Positions 42,816 to 51,915 of a stretch of 64,000 nt of DNA are shown piece after piece. Position 1 is the first letter of the stretch; each line of letters starts with the position of its first letter. The notes below the pieces were generated by a model. That model ran no database searches and had not been told where the DNA came from. It saw only the letters and a list, made by a program, of their open reading frames with translations. The position numbers and the translations under genes are program-made. Source of the DNA: Bacteriovoracia bacterium (GTDB taxonomy: Bacteria > Bdellovibrionota > Bacteriovoracia > Bacteriovoracales > Bacteriovoracaceae). Location of the stretch: assembly GCA_030431635.1 (NCBI GenBank), contig JAUIIL010000002.1, forward strand, positions 1 to 64,000, in the 5' to 3' direction.

Positions 42816-43910
42816 ATGACTGACAAAAATTACAGATTAAAAAATCTTTCTTTTTCGAAGGAAGATTTAGATATTATTACTCTAGATGATCTAGAGAGAG
42901 AACAGGTTTGTCCAGGGCATATAATCTTTCTTTCTTCAAAATTCAATAAACCTGTACTTTTAATGAGAGCAGGGGATTTTGTTGATCCTGATTTTATTCA
43001 AAGATATAAGAAGAAAGGGCAAAAATCTTTTTATATTTATAAAGTTTCAAATGATGAAAATATCCAAACATTCAATCAACTTTGGATTACTTTAAAAACA
43101 GCAAAACTAGAAACAGAAAGGCTAATAGCGAGAAAAAAACTTCTAACTCATTTTTGTGAGCTGTTTTGGTTTGAGCAAAACAAAGCAAGAGTTTTAGATT
43201 TTTATCTTTCCACTTTTAATACTTTTAATCGTTTTGATGATGAGATAATTGTTCAATTAAGAGAAACAGACACTCTTTTATGTGAAAGAGGTATTCAAGC
43301 AGCATCCTTCTCCTCAATCGTTGCTTTGATTCTTGGATACACAGACTTTCAATTATTGAGCGATATTTTTCATGTAACATTTCTTCTTGATCTAGGACTT
43401 GTTGAAAAAAATTACAGCTATTTTATTGCACAAGCTTGTGAGCAAGAAAGACAAAAACCTGGAGAAGGTTTGCATTTTTTAAAAAAAATGAACGTCTCTA
43501 AGTCTGAGTACTCTTTGTTTTACTATCATCCTGTGGAAAGTATGAAGATAGCTAAAAAACGATGTATAGGTGTTTTTTACCACCCAGATGTCATTAAAAT
43601 TATTAGTTATCAGCACGAGCTTTTTAATGGAAAAGGATTCCCAAGTAAAATTAATTACTGGGGGCTTTCTGAATACGAAACAATCCCAATCCTCGTGGAT
43701 GCTTTTGTTCCTTTCGAAGAAACATTTTATACCGAATCCTCAGAGGCTGGAATTTTTAAAAAATATGTAGAGAGTTTAAACGAAAACACTAAAGCGGAAC
43801 TCCTCCCACTTAGAAAAAGCTTAAATCGATTAACTCTCGAGTTAAATAAGATTCTAATTGAAGAGAATGAAAATGAAAGTGATGATTCGCAAGTGAAGCT
43901 TGGAGCATGA
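42816..43910 (+). CDS. Degenerate HD-GYP-like protein
   Basis: The protein has 364 residues. The N-terminal 80 residues (ITLDDLEREQVCPGHIIFLS) resemble the domain that precedes HD-GYP in some proteins. The C-terminal half keeps the shape of HD-GYP (YYHPVESMKIAKK, ISYQHELFNGKGFP, LVDAFVPFEE), but the HD doublet is replaced (FLLDLGLV) and GYP reads GFP. Catalysis is therefore unlikely, while c-di-GMP or protein binding remains possible. ATG preceded by GAGGAGAAG. Its TGA overlaps the ATG of the giant coiled-coil gene, so the two proteins probably work together. Confidence 0.6.
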   Translation: MTDKNYRLKNLSFSKEDLDIITLDDLEREQVCPGHIIFLSSKFNKPVLLMRAGDFVDPDFIQRYKKKGQKSFYIYKVSNDENIQTFNQLWITLKTAKLETERLIARKKLLTHFCELFWFEQNKARVLDFYLSTFNTFNRFDDEIIVQLRETDTLLCERGIQAASFSSIVALILGYTDFQLLSDIFHVTFLLDLGLVEKNYSYFIAQACEQERQKPGEGLHFLKKMNVSKSEYSLFYYHPVESMKIAKKRCIGVFYHPDVIKIISYQHELFNGKGFPSKINYWGLSEYETIPILVDAFVPFEETFYTESSEAGIFKKYVESLNENTKAELLPLRKSLNRLTLELNKILIEENENESDDSQVKLGA

Positions 43911-46900
43911 TGAAGAAGAAGTTATTAAACCTATCAGGGGATTTGTCGGCGAGACTAAATTCCTTTTTCGAATCGGAGCAAATTGAGGTCGTTGCTCCAG
44001 AGATTCTTAGTGATGTGAAAGAAGTTTCTTTCATTCTCACTAAAGATGTTGATGATTTTAATGAAATTAATTTGCGTTATGAAACTATAAAAAATAATAT
44101 ACTCATTTTTTCACTCTCTCCAGTTAAAGATACAAGAGAGTTTCTTTTGATGGGTGGGAGAGCCGTTCTAGATGAAAGTTTTATGGACGAAAGAGTTGGG
44201 AATATTCTCCTAAGGAAATCATTTCAAGAGAGAGGGAGTATTCATTTAGACGAAATTTTTGGAAGTGAGTTTTCTCAATACGAAACATGTAAACTCTCAG
44301 ATCATTTAAGAATAGGACATTACAGTGATGAAATTAGTATAAGTGCTTTTGAAAATGATTTTAACATAGTTTCAGTCAGAGGGTTTATTTATAATATTAT
44401 TTATTATTACACCTATCTTCAGCAAGCAGGAATTGGCTCTGCTCCATTTGAAATAGAGTATGCCTCAAACGAAAATATTTTTGCTGTTAATTTACATTTG
44501 GCTGTGAAAAACTTTGTGGCCGAATATCTCTATGATTGTTTTGGGGAGTTAAATAGTAATGACCCCGTCAAATATCTATTGAAGTCGGCGTCTCTATTAG
44601 CTGATAACACAGATATTACTTATATAGAGAATCCATCAAAAATTGTCATAACAGGTTTTTGGTCAAAACAAGATGGAGAGAAGTCAGGGCATTCAGGGCA
44701 ATTTCTTCTTAATAATATAAAAAGCAGTAAGCATATTCTAGATGATATCAGCAACGAGATAGAAGATATTTATCTTATTGATCAAAGTTCAGCTGAGAAA
44801 AGAATAGAAGAACAAAATTTAAGAAGTAAACCTTTACCAGGTAATATAGTTGAAATGATGCTCAATAAAGGGGATCCTAATAGTGTTTTAAATAAAGAGC
44901 CACAAAAAGCAGTTTCTTTAATGTCTCATATTCATCACTCATTAGAGAAAGAGGGGATTAATCCTGCCTTAGCTACAATGGGACAAATTGAGCAAAGTAT
45001 AAAAAGTTTCGCTGACGATGATTTTATTAATCAAATATCAGATTCAGATAAAAAGAATATTTTAGAGAAAACTCAAAAGAAAAACTTAGCAGATGTTTTT
45101 GAAAAAGAAATTCAAAGAGCTAGAGGAGAGCTAGATAAAGACACTGAACATCTAAATAAAGTGAAAGATAGCGTTGCAGAAAATATCGCTGAAAAAATAA
45201 GCTCTGGTCTAGATGCTAGCTTCTTGAACTCAATAGTTTCAGGGTTTGAAGAAGAAGATAAAAACATAGCAATAGTTAAAGGGAAATTTGACCTTGATTT
45301 GGATGAGACTCAAATAATATCAGGAAAAGATGAAGATGATAAAACTTCGGTTCGAGTCAGTGGTAATAAAGACGAAGACAAAGGATTTAATACACTTGTG
45401 TCTGGAAACTTTGATATTGAAGAAGAGAGTACTTTAGTCAACGGAGTAAAGGAAGAAGAAGATAAAAGTCAGGTGAGAATTTCTAGTGGAAATGAGATTA
45501 AACCTGAAGATTTAAAAACAATCGTCTCAGGTCAGGAAATTGAAAAAGAAAAAACGACACTCGTGTTAGGAGGAAAAGAGAGCAATGAACAAAACTCTTT
45601 AGTTAAGGGCAGTTTTGAAAATGAGAACCATTTATCAGCTTTTTCTGTCCATTCAATACCAAAAGAAGATGAAGCCAGTTTTAAAAAAGAGAGTTATCAG
45701 CAGAGAGATTTAAACTCAATATCATTAGATAATCCAAGTCTTATAAATGGGGAATTACCTCCTCGGAATTTAGAACCACTGTCTTTTGAACAAAGCAAAC
45801 AGGCGTCAGTAGTGATTGAAAATGCTTTTAATATGGCGATGTCTAAAATTGATCCTGGGGAACAAACCATTGATTTTAACTCTTTCGCTAAAGAAATGAA
45901 AAACTTTATCGTAGGAAGTGATTTGGACTCAGAACTGGCAAATATTGTTGCGAAAAGCAGTGAGCATTTTATCCAAAAAGAGATGCTTAAAAATGAGGGG
46001 TTTTCGCTTAATGAAATACCTATGGATTACCTGAGTGACTTTAAACAAAACACCCTCCTTCCAACGATTGATACAGCGGTAAGTAAAATTAAAATAGAAC
46101 CAGAAGAGCCTGCTGTTCAAAACTTCCAAGAAAAACTTCAAACAACTTTGGCCAAAAACCTACATCCATTTTCCTTAGATGAAAATGGTCAAAGAAGAGA
46201 GTTAACAGAGGAAGATATTCAATCAAATGATTTTCAAAAAGCCTTGCAATCTTCAGTGAAAGAAGTCTTTCAAGAGCAACTTAAAGTAGGTGGCTCTGGA
46301 GAAGAAAAATTTGATTATTTAAAAAAACAACTAAAAGAAGCAATGTCTGAAAACTTTTCTTTTGATGAAGACTTTGTTAATGAAGTTGTTAATCAGAGTA
46401 TTTTAGACTCTCAGGGCCAGGAAGCTTTCTTCATTCAAGAGAATCTTTTTGATAATATTGATTTTAGTGCACCAATGATCATCTCTGATGAAGGCTATGA
46501 AAATGAATCCCATGATAGAGAAGAGCAGACAATTAAAAAAGCGGAGCCACTTGAAAATAATTTGATAAAGCAAAAAATGAAAGAAGCTATTGCTAATAAT
46601 AAAAAACTGGAAAGCCAGCTTCAGGTTTTGAAAAATGATCTCAGCGCAAAAGAAAAAACTATACAGAAGCTAAAAGAAATTGAAGACAAGGTAGGGCGAG
46701 ATATTTCTCAAGTCCAGGTTAAAGGAATTGATGAGAAACAACTAGAGAAGAGAACTGAAAAGCTTAAAAACGATATAGAGGGAAATACAAATTTATCAAA
46801 TGAAGATAAGAAACAAATTAAAGATTTATTAGAAAGAGAAAAGAAATTACTAAGCTTTACCAAAAAAGCAGAAATTGAGTTAAAAAAACTTCAAACAGAA

Positions 46901-49045
46901 AACTCTTCTCAAAAAAATAAGTTTACAGATGAAATTGCAACTCTAACAAAAACTCTTTCAAGTAAAGATGGGGCTTTGAATAAAGCCAAAGAGCACATTA
47001 AGGAAATTTCTAAAAAGAAAGAAAAGGAAGTGAAGGACTTAGAGCAAAGGATAGAGGCATTAAATAAAACAGCAGCGCAAAAAGTGGAAGGTGATGAATC
47101 CCAGGCAAAATTGAAGAAGCTAGAAAGAGAAAAACAAAATTTAGAAAAAATGCTTGAGCTCTATAAAAATAAATCAGTTTCTCATGATGAAAAGCAGCAA
47201 GTTGTAAGTAATGTAGGTGATTCTCCTGAGAGTAAAAACCGAGATTATGAATTGCAACTTAAGAGCCTCAATGGTGTTAAGAGTAAACTTGAATCAGAGT
47301 TAACAAAAGAGCAATCTCTTGGTGTTAAATTAAAAGAAAAAGTGAAAGAGCAGAGTCTTGAAAATAACAAGCTCAAGAAAGAGAAAGACGAGCTTGGTAA
47401 GCAACTTAAAAACTTAGGTCTCAAGTTAGACGAAAAAGGCAGTATTACTCCAGAAAATCTTGTTAAAGAAGAAAGTTCATCAAATAACAATAGCGAAACA
47501 CTAACTTTAAAAGCACAGCTTAACAAAGTTTCTCAAGATAAGAAAGAACTGGAAGGACATTTAAAGTCCCTGGAGTTGAAATCTCAAGAGGGTGAGTTAA
47601 GCAATAAAAAGCTAAAAGAGTTAATGGTAGAGAGCGACAAGCTTAAGAAAGAATTAAGAAGTGCACACAATAAAATGGAATTAAGCTCTAAACCAAACAG
47701 CACAACAAAGAATAATGCAGTTAATTCTGGAGAACTTTTGCAAACTCGCTCAGAACTTAAACATTTAAAAGAGCTTGAAAAGAAAAAAGATAAACAAATA
47801 GACCATCTTGAAAACGAGTTAAAAAAGGTTTTGAATAAACAAGTTGAGGATTCTCAGACTCAAAGTCCAGAAATCCAAAAACCTCTCGCTAATACTGAAG
47901 CAGCAAAGTTAAAATTGTCTCTTCTTGATTCAGAAAAAAAAGCAAGGAAATATGAAGAAAAAACGAAAGAGCTTGAAAGAAGGGTTGATGAGTTAAACAA
48001 AAAACTTTCTGAATCCACTATTGATAAAAACTTGGAGCAATCGAACTCTATTGGTGCTCAAAGACATGAGAGCCAAATTCAAAAAGAATTAGATCAAGCT
48101 CGAAAAACGAATAAATTTAATGAAGAAAGAATAAAAAAGCTTGAGACTGACTTAAGAAATATTTCACAAGAAACAGGCGATGCGAAAGAGGATAAGGTAA
48201 AGAAAGTTCTTCAAGATCAACTTGATGCAAGTAATAGTAAGGCTAAGAAATTTGAGCTTCAAGTTAAGGATTTGATGGCCAAAGTAGGTAGGCTAGAAGC
48301 TGATTTGAGAAAAGAAAAAGCAAGTGAAAATAAAACTCAACTACTTAATGAAGGAAAATATAAGACCGAATTATTAGCAGAGCAAAGAAAAGTAGCAGAA
48401 CTGGATGTAAAATTAAAAGATGCTCAAAAGAAGTTAGAGCAAGCTGAAGCCGCGAAAAAGAAGGCCTTCGATGATGTCAAAAGGCTTGGAGAGCAAAATC
48501 AAAAAGATAAATTAGAGCAGTCCTCAAAAGAAGCTCAAGTTATATCTAAACAAGATGATTCTGCAAACGAGAGAAAAGTTACAAACCTTGAGACACAAGT
48601 AAAAAATTATGAAAAACAAGTAGCAGACCTTAATGGAAAAGTAAGTAATATCAACCAACAGCTCTTGGCTGAACAAAAGAAGAGTGAGGCAACAGAAAAC
48701 CGCTTTAAGCAAGAGAGCTTATCTAGTAAGAGACAGATTCAAGAATATGAAAATAAAATGAAAGAAATGGAAAAGACACTCCAAGAAATGGGGGCAACGG
48801 CAAAAGGCGGTCAAGAGCAAGTTAATATGACTAAGTATAAACAACTAGAAACAAGTAATAAAACACTCATGAAAGAACTCTCTCTTGCTAAGCAAAGTAT
48901 GAACACAGGAAAATCAGAGGCCACAAAACTTAAGGCCGAAAACAATGCTCTTACTAATAAAATAAAACAACTGGAGAAAGAGGTTCAGAGAGCAAAAATA
49001 ATGGTCCAGAACCTTAATAAAACAAAAAAACGCAAAGCGTCGTAA
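43907..49045 (+). CDS. Giant coiled-coil protein with pseudo-receiver-like N-terminus (AglZ/FrzS-like architecture)
   Basis: The protein has 1712 residues. Residues 1-110 alternate strands and helices like a receiver domain but lack its acidic pocket. A second globular region extends to about 300. Residues about 441-575 hold some ten short repeats ending in (I/L)-V-(S/K/N)-G. Residues about 580-870 are helical, and from about 880 to the end there is an almost continuous Glu/Lys/Leu-rich coiled coil of about 830 residues with a basic tail (KKRKAS). Overall layout recalls Myxococcus AglZ and FrzS, which organise motility; sequence homology is not established. Coupled to the degenerate HD-GYP gene. 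Confidence 0.6.
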   Translation: MMKKKLLNLSGDLSARLNSFFESEQIEVVAPEILSDVKEVSFILTKDVDDFNEINLRYETIKNNILIFSLSPVKDTREFLLMGGRAVLDESFMDERVGNILLRKSFQERGSIHLDEIFGSEFSQYETCKLSDHLRIGHYSDEISISAFENDFNIVSVRGFIYNIIYYYTYLQQAGIGSAPFEIEYASNENIFAVNLHLAVKNFVAEYLYDCFGELNSNDPVKYLLKSASLLADNTDITYIENPSKIVITGFWSKQDGEKSGHSGQFLLNNIKSSKHILDDISNEIEDIYLIDQSSAEKRIEEQNLRSKPLPGNIVEMMLNKGDPNSVLNKEPQKAVSLMSHIHHSLEKEGINPALATMGQIEQSIKSFADDDFINQISDSDKKNILEKTQKKNLADVFEKEIQRARGELDKDTEHLNKVKDSVAENIAEKISSGLDASFLNSIVSGFEEEDKNIAIVKGKFDLDLDETQIISGKDEDDKTSVRVSGNKDEDKGFNTLVSGNFDIEEESTLVNGVKEEEDKSQVRISSGNEIKPEDLKTIVSGQEIEKEKTTLVLGGKESNEQNSLVKGSFENENHLSAFSVHSIPKEDEASFKKESYQQRDLNSISLDNPSLINGELPPRNLEPLSFEQSKQASVVIENAFNMAMSKIDPGEQTIDFNSFAKEMKNFIVGSDLDSELANIVAKSSEHFIQKEMLKNEGFSLNEIPMDYLSDFKQNTLLPTIDTAVSKIKIEPEEPAVQNFQEKLQTTLAKNLHPFSLDENGQRRELTEEDIQSNDFQKALQSSVKEVFQEQLKVGGSGEEKFDYLKKQLKEAMSENFSFDEDFVNEVVNQSILDSQGQEAFFIQENLFDNIDFSAPMIISDEGYENESHDREEQTIKKAEPLENNLIKQKMKEAIANNKKLESQLQVLKNDLSAKEKTIQKLKEIEDKVGRDISQVQVKGIDEKQLEKRTEKLKNDIEGNTNLSNEDKKQIKDLLEREKKLLSFTKKAEIELKKLQTENSSQKNKFTDEIATLTKTLSSKDGALNKAKEHIKEISKKKEKEVKDLEQRIEALNKTAAQKVEGDESQAKLKKLEREKQNLEKMLELYKNKSVSHDEKQQVVSNVGDSPESKNRDYELQLKSLNGVKSKLESELTKEQSLGVKLKEKVKEQSLENNKLKKEKDELGKQLKNLGLKLDEKGSITPENLVKEESSSNNNSETLTLKAQLNKVSQDKKELEGHLKSLELKSQEGELSNKKLKELMVESDKLKKELRSAHNKMELSSKPNSTTKNNAVNSGELLQTRSELKHLKELEKKKDKQIDHLENELKKVLNKQVEDSQTQSPEIQKPLANTEAAKLKLSLLDSEKKARKYEEKTKELERRVDELNKKLSESTIDKNLEQSNSIGAQRHESQIQKELDQARKTNKFNEERIKKLETDLRNISQETGDAKEDKVKKVLQDQLDASNSKAKKFELQVKDLMAKVGRLEADLRKEKASENKTQLLNEGKYKTELLAEQRKVAELDVKLKDAQKKLEQAEAAKKKAFDDVKRLGEQNQKDKLEQSSKEAQVISKQDDSANERKVTNLETQVKNYEKQVADLNGKVSNINQQLLAEQKKSEATENRFKQESLSSKRQIQEYENKMKEMEKTLQEMGATAKGGQEQVNMTKYKQLETSNKTLMKELSLAKQSMNTGKSEATKLKAENNALTNKIKQLEKEVQRAKIMVQNLNKTKKRKAS
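45229..45630 (+). repeat. In-gene short peptide repeats, consensus x-(I/L)-V-(S/K/N)-G
   Basis: Within the giant protein, ten copies occur at 12-17 residue intervals: SIVSG, AIVKG, QIISG, VRVSG, TLVSG, TLVNG, VRISSG, TIVSG, TLVLGG, SLVKG. Each is followed by an acidic stretch (EEED, DEDD, EEES, EKEK). The regular hydrophobic-glycine turn pattern could build a stack of short strands or a linear binding array. The DNA copies are diverged, so this is an old duplication. Confidence 0.6.
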
Positions 49046-49054
49046 GATAAATTC

Positions 49055-49083
49055 TTGTCAGTTTAGTTATAAGCCAGTAAAAA
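49055..49083 (+). promoter_or_regulatory. Sigma70-type promoter for tRNA-Leu
   Basis: TTGTCA (49055-49060), 17-base spacer, TAAAAA (49078-49083), ends 18 bases before the mature tRNA. The -35 matches in 5 of 6 positions and the spacing is ideal. Confidence 0.5.
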
Positions 49084-49101
49084 TACAGTCTAACTTAGAA
49101 A

Positions 49102-49184
49102 GCCGCAGTGGTGGAATTGGTAGACACGCTAGACTTAGGATCTAGTGCGCAAGCGTGGGGGTTCAAGTCCCTCCTGCGGCACCA
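49102..49184 (+). tRNA. tRNA-Leu (anticodon UAG)
   Basis: Acceptor stem GCCGCAG (49102-49108) pairs with CTGCGGC (49174-49180), followed by A and an encoded CCA (49182-49184). Anticodon stem CTAGA/TCTAG encloses loop CTTAGGA with anticodon TAG at 49136-49138. The D-arm has TGGTAGACA, the variable arm is TGCGCAAGCGT (long, class II), and the T-arm carries GTTCAAGTC. It reads CUN leucine codons, mainly CUA/CUG. It lies alone between the coiled-coil gene and a minus-strand operon. Confidence 0.97.
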
Positions 49185-49195
49185 TCAATATTAGG

Positions 49196-49220
49196 TCCAT
49201 TCTGGACACATAGGTTACAG
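49196..49220. other. Possible remnant of an insertion-sequence end beside the tRNA
   Basis: On the minus strand this reads CTGTAACCTATGTGTCCAGA and on, resembling from memory the TGTAA-x-CTATGT-x-TCC ends of IS481/IS21-like elements. No transposase or matching second end is present in the 182-base gap, so this is at most a scar. Confidence 0.2.
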
Positions 49221-49366
49221 TTTATTCGACTCTACACACTTAATGGTGGAACACACCGCACTCAGACCCTAAGAACAGGCATATAGAACTTTCAACCGAT
49301 AGTTTACAAAGCCCCAATGGCCGTTAATTCTCAAGTATAAAAAAGTTATCCTTCACAGATGACTTG

Positions 49367-50083
49367 TTAATAAGGATCGACAATGTATAGCTTATCACTG
49401 ACTGAGTAAAGAATGTTGTCACGTTTTATAAATAGATTAATCGGCTTAGGGCCAAAGTCTTTGTCCAAAACTCTTACCTGAATCCCTGCCTCTCCACTCA
49501 GTCCAATCTTTAAGTCATCTCTGTATTTTAATTTAAGGTTTGTATTTATTAAATGATTAAAACTTTTTAAAAATTTATTAAACTTTTGAGAAGCTTTACT
49601 TTTTACTGATTGATTAACGTGAGTGTTAGTATCTAATGAAGTTAAAGGACTTCCTTGTAAATCTTCCATATGGAGATTATTTTCAAAATCAGTTCTTCTT
49701 ACCTTTGCTATTTCTATACCTTGCATTTCTTGTGGGTAATTAGCCTTAATTGATTCTAAAAATTTAAAGGCAGTATAATCTCTTTCTAGTACCTCCGAAC
49801 TTTCATAATGTTTAAGAATATAAGGAGGATTATTGTGTGGAATTATCCTATACACTTTACCATTAGAGCCGCCACCAAGAAAGTATACAGTAGCGTCATC
49901 GAAGTTTAAAAGCCTGAGTCCTGATAAAACAGGAATGTTTAATTCCAATTTTTCTGTATCTCTATTAAAAGATGGAGGCAATTTCAAAGATTCGAAAAGG
50001 AATGAGTTGCAATTATTCTGATAGTTTACTGAATAAGCCCCAGCAAGATTAATGAAAAGAAATAGCAAAATAAAATACTTCAT
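49367..50083 (-). CDS. Exported protein with kinase-like glycine-loop, unknown
   Basis: The protein has 238 residues and begins with signal peptide MKYFILLFLFINLAGAYS. The region FLGGGSNGKVYRII, then YILKHYESSEVLERDYTAFKFLE, resembles the Gly-rich loop, the catalytic Lys and helix C acidic residue of the protein-kinase fold. The C-terminal INLFIKRDNILY and LYIVDPY could stand for the catalytic loop and the DFG-like metal site. The length is short for a full kinase and the catalytic Asp is uncertain. An exported kinase-like protein is unusual. Five bases downstream of a diheme cytochrome gene, same operon. Confidence 0.5.
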   Translation of the reverse strand: MKYFILLFLFINLAGAYSVNYQNNCNSFLFESLKLPPSFNRDTEKLELNIPVLSGLRLLNFDDATVYFLGGGSNGKVYRIIPHNNPPYILKHYESSEVLERDYTAFKFLESIKANYPQEMQGIEIAKVRRTDFENNLHMEDLQGSPLTSLDTNTHVNQSVKSKASQKFNKFLKSFNHLINTNLKLKYRDDLKIGLSGEAGIQVRVLDKDFGPKPINLFIKRDNILYSVSDKLYIVDPY

Positions 50084-50088
50084 AAAAT

Positions 50089-51711
50089 TTACAGTTTTTT
50101 TAGATATTCAAGAAGATCGATTTTTTCCTTTTCTGTTAACTTATCTCCAACGTTATGGCCCTGGTTTGAGCGACCATATTCCTGAGTGTTATAAATCCTT
50201 CTAAAGGAGAGGTGTTTTCTCTTGAGAGAATTTTGTTTATGTTTCTTCTTTAACTTTAAATAATTTTTAGAAGATATTTCTTTATAGATAAGACCGACAT
50301 CATTTTGATTGTAAGAGAACGGATCGATTTCAATTTGCCAGATAAGGGGTCTTTTAGCTGCGTCTAAAACTCCCGCGAGAGTTGGGACTGAACCATTATG
50401 AAAGTAAGGAGCAGAGGCCCAAATACCTTTTAAAGGAGGAGGTGAATAACCAGGGGCTTCAGGGATTCTTGCAATAAAATTTTCTCCACTAGCGTAATAT
50501 CCTTTGTTTTTATAAGAGCTGAACACCAAGTCCGCTTGCTGATAGAGAGGACGCAAGGATTGTAGGACATTTGAATATTCTGGGTCTGTTCCCATATCAA
50601 CTTGTTCTTTATTAGGAAAATCTTCTTCTTTTAATTCACCATCTTCACTATAGATACCGTGGCATTTAAAGCAGCGTCCATTGGAATGAAAAACTTGATA
50701 TCCTCTTTGGGCCCTTTCTTCATTAATAGGAAAAGGGTAAGTAGGGCTTTTTATGGAACGTGCGTAATCGAGGTGTGTTTTTGTTCTATCCATCCTTTGT
50801 TGAGCCTGGTTCTTATTTTCTTCATGATGATCAAGCAAATTTAGTGAAAAAGTAGTCGGGGATAAGTGAGTTACATCACTTAACCAAAAAGATCTTTTTT
50901 TATACTTTAGGTTCCACCAAGGTGAAGGTGTAATTTGAGGAAAAATAGTGTTACTCAAAAGCTTCTTCTCAAGTTCTGTCTTCTTCGTTACATCAGAAAT
51001 CTCAAGACCATTCGGAGGGTCAGAGAGCTTGGCTATTGTATGCCACACAACCCATGGGCCAGAATTATCACCCCGAAGAATCGTGTTTTTTGAAGCGGGT
51101 TTGATTATGTGTTCAAAATAATCCATAAAGCCAGAAAGATGTTCGTCTTGTTGTTTGTTGAGAAGGATTTTTCTAAGTGTGTTATGAAAAAACTTTTTAA
51201 GATTTTTAGAATCTTTCTGGTACATGGGTAATAACTTGTCTGTTTGTATAATTTGGTTATGTGGATCAAAGTTTGTAGAGGGGAGTCCTGCAATCACTTT
51301 TCCAGCAACGACTCCCGCATGACATGAAAAACAGTTCGTGTTAACAATCCTCTCGCCATTTCTTTCAAACGAGCTAAGACCTAAGGGTAGCTTTTTAAAC
51401 TTTCCGACGTCTCGTCTAAAGTCAGATAAATAAAGTTTTTCATTTTTTGATGAAGGAGAAGGAATATTCCCTAGTTCCCATAATTTTTTTTGTGAAAAAC
51501 GGGAAAAATTAATTTTGAAAATTTTCTCAGGAATACCATAAAAGTATTCATCTCCTCTTAAAATCGACTCAAGGCCTCTTCTCTCTTCTTTTCCCTCGGC
51601 ATTAAAACCAATGAATTCAAGCTTGTTGAGATCATACTTATCTTCCTTTTCTTTGGAGAAAAGACCAGGAGAAGCCCATGATAAAAAAATCCAAAAGTAG
51701 AGACTGCGCAT
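50089..51711 (-). CDS. Periplasmic diheme cytochrome c oxidoreductase
   Basis: The protein has 540 residues with signal peptide MRSLYFWIFLSWASPGLFS. Two heme c sites are seen: NCFSCHAG (about residue 122) and RCFKCHG (about 340). The C-terminal LKGIWASAPYFHNGSVPTLAGVLD resembles diheme cytochrome peroxidases of the MauG/CcpA superfamily and also RoxA/RoxB rubber oxygenases, which are of similar large size. The reaction is therefore open: peroxidase or an organic-substrate oxidase. It heads a two-gene operon with the exported kinase-like protein. Confidence 0.8.
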   Translation of the reverse strand: MRSLYFWIFLSWASPGLFSKEKEDKYDLNKLEFIGFNAEGKEERRGLESILRGDEYFYGIPEKIFKINFSRFSQKKLWELGNIPSPSSKNEKLYLSDFRRDVGKFKKLPLGLSSFERNGERIVNTNCFSCHAGVVAGKVIAGLPSTNFDPHNQIIQTDKLLPMYQKDSKNLKKFFHNTLRKILLNKQQDEHLSGFMDYFEHIIKPASKNTILRGDNSGPWVVWHTIAKLSDPPNGLEISDVTKKTELEKKLLSNTIFPQITPSPWWNLKYKKRSFWLSDVTHLSPTTFSLNLLDHHEENKNQAQQRMDRTKTHLDYARSIKSPTYPFPINEERAQRGYQVFHSNGRCFKCHGIYSEDGELKEEDFPNKEQVDMGTDPEYSNVLQSLRPLYQQADLVFSSYKNKGYYASGENFIARIPEAPGYSPPPLKGIWASAPYFHNGSVPTLAGVLDAAKRPLIWQIEIDPFSYNQNDVGLIYKEISSKNYLKLKKKHKQNSLKRKHLSFRRIYNTQEYGRSNQGHNVGDKLTEKEKIDLLEYLKKL

Positions 51712-51915
51712 AATACGGTGATTATATCTTTGGATAAGGAGTAATTAGAGGGCAATTGTATCTTTTTCAGTTCTGTTTAAAAAATAGGCACTCCTGGAGA
51801 GGACGAGGTGAGATTTTTATTCAACACTTCGCTTCATAGCTCTTGCCTATATACAACATAGTTTCTTGCAACTTATTGAATTCACGCATAATATAAAGAT
51901 AAATAGGGGAAGTTC

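Noticed and set aside
43907-49045. Splitting the giant protein into two genes at internal ATGs
   Set aside because: The frame is open throughout, no internal ribosome site stands out, and composition changes gradually.
49375-49440. The exported kinase-like gene as a truncated pseudogene
   Set aside because: The frame is intact with signal peptide and normal stop; only distance from the kinase consensus raised the idea.
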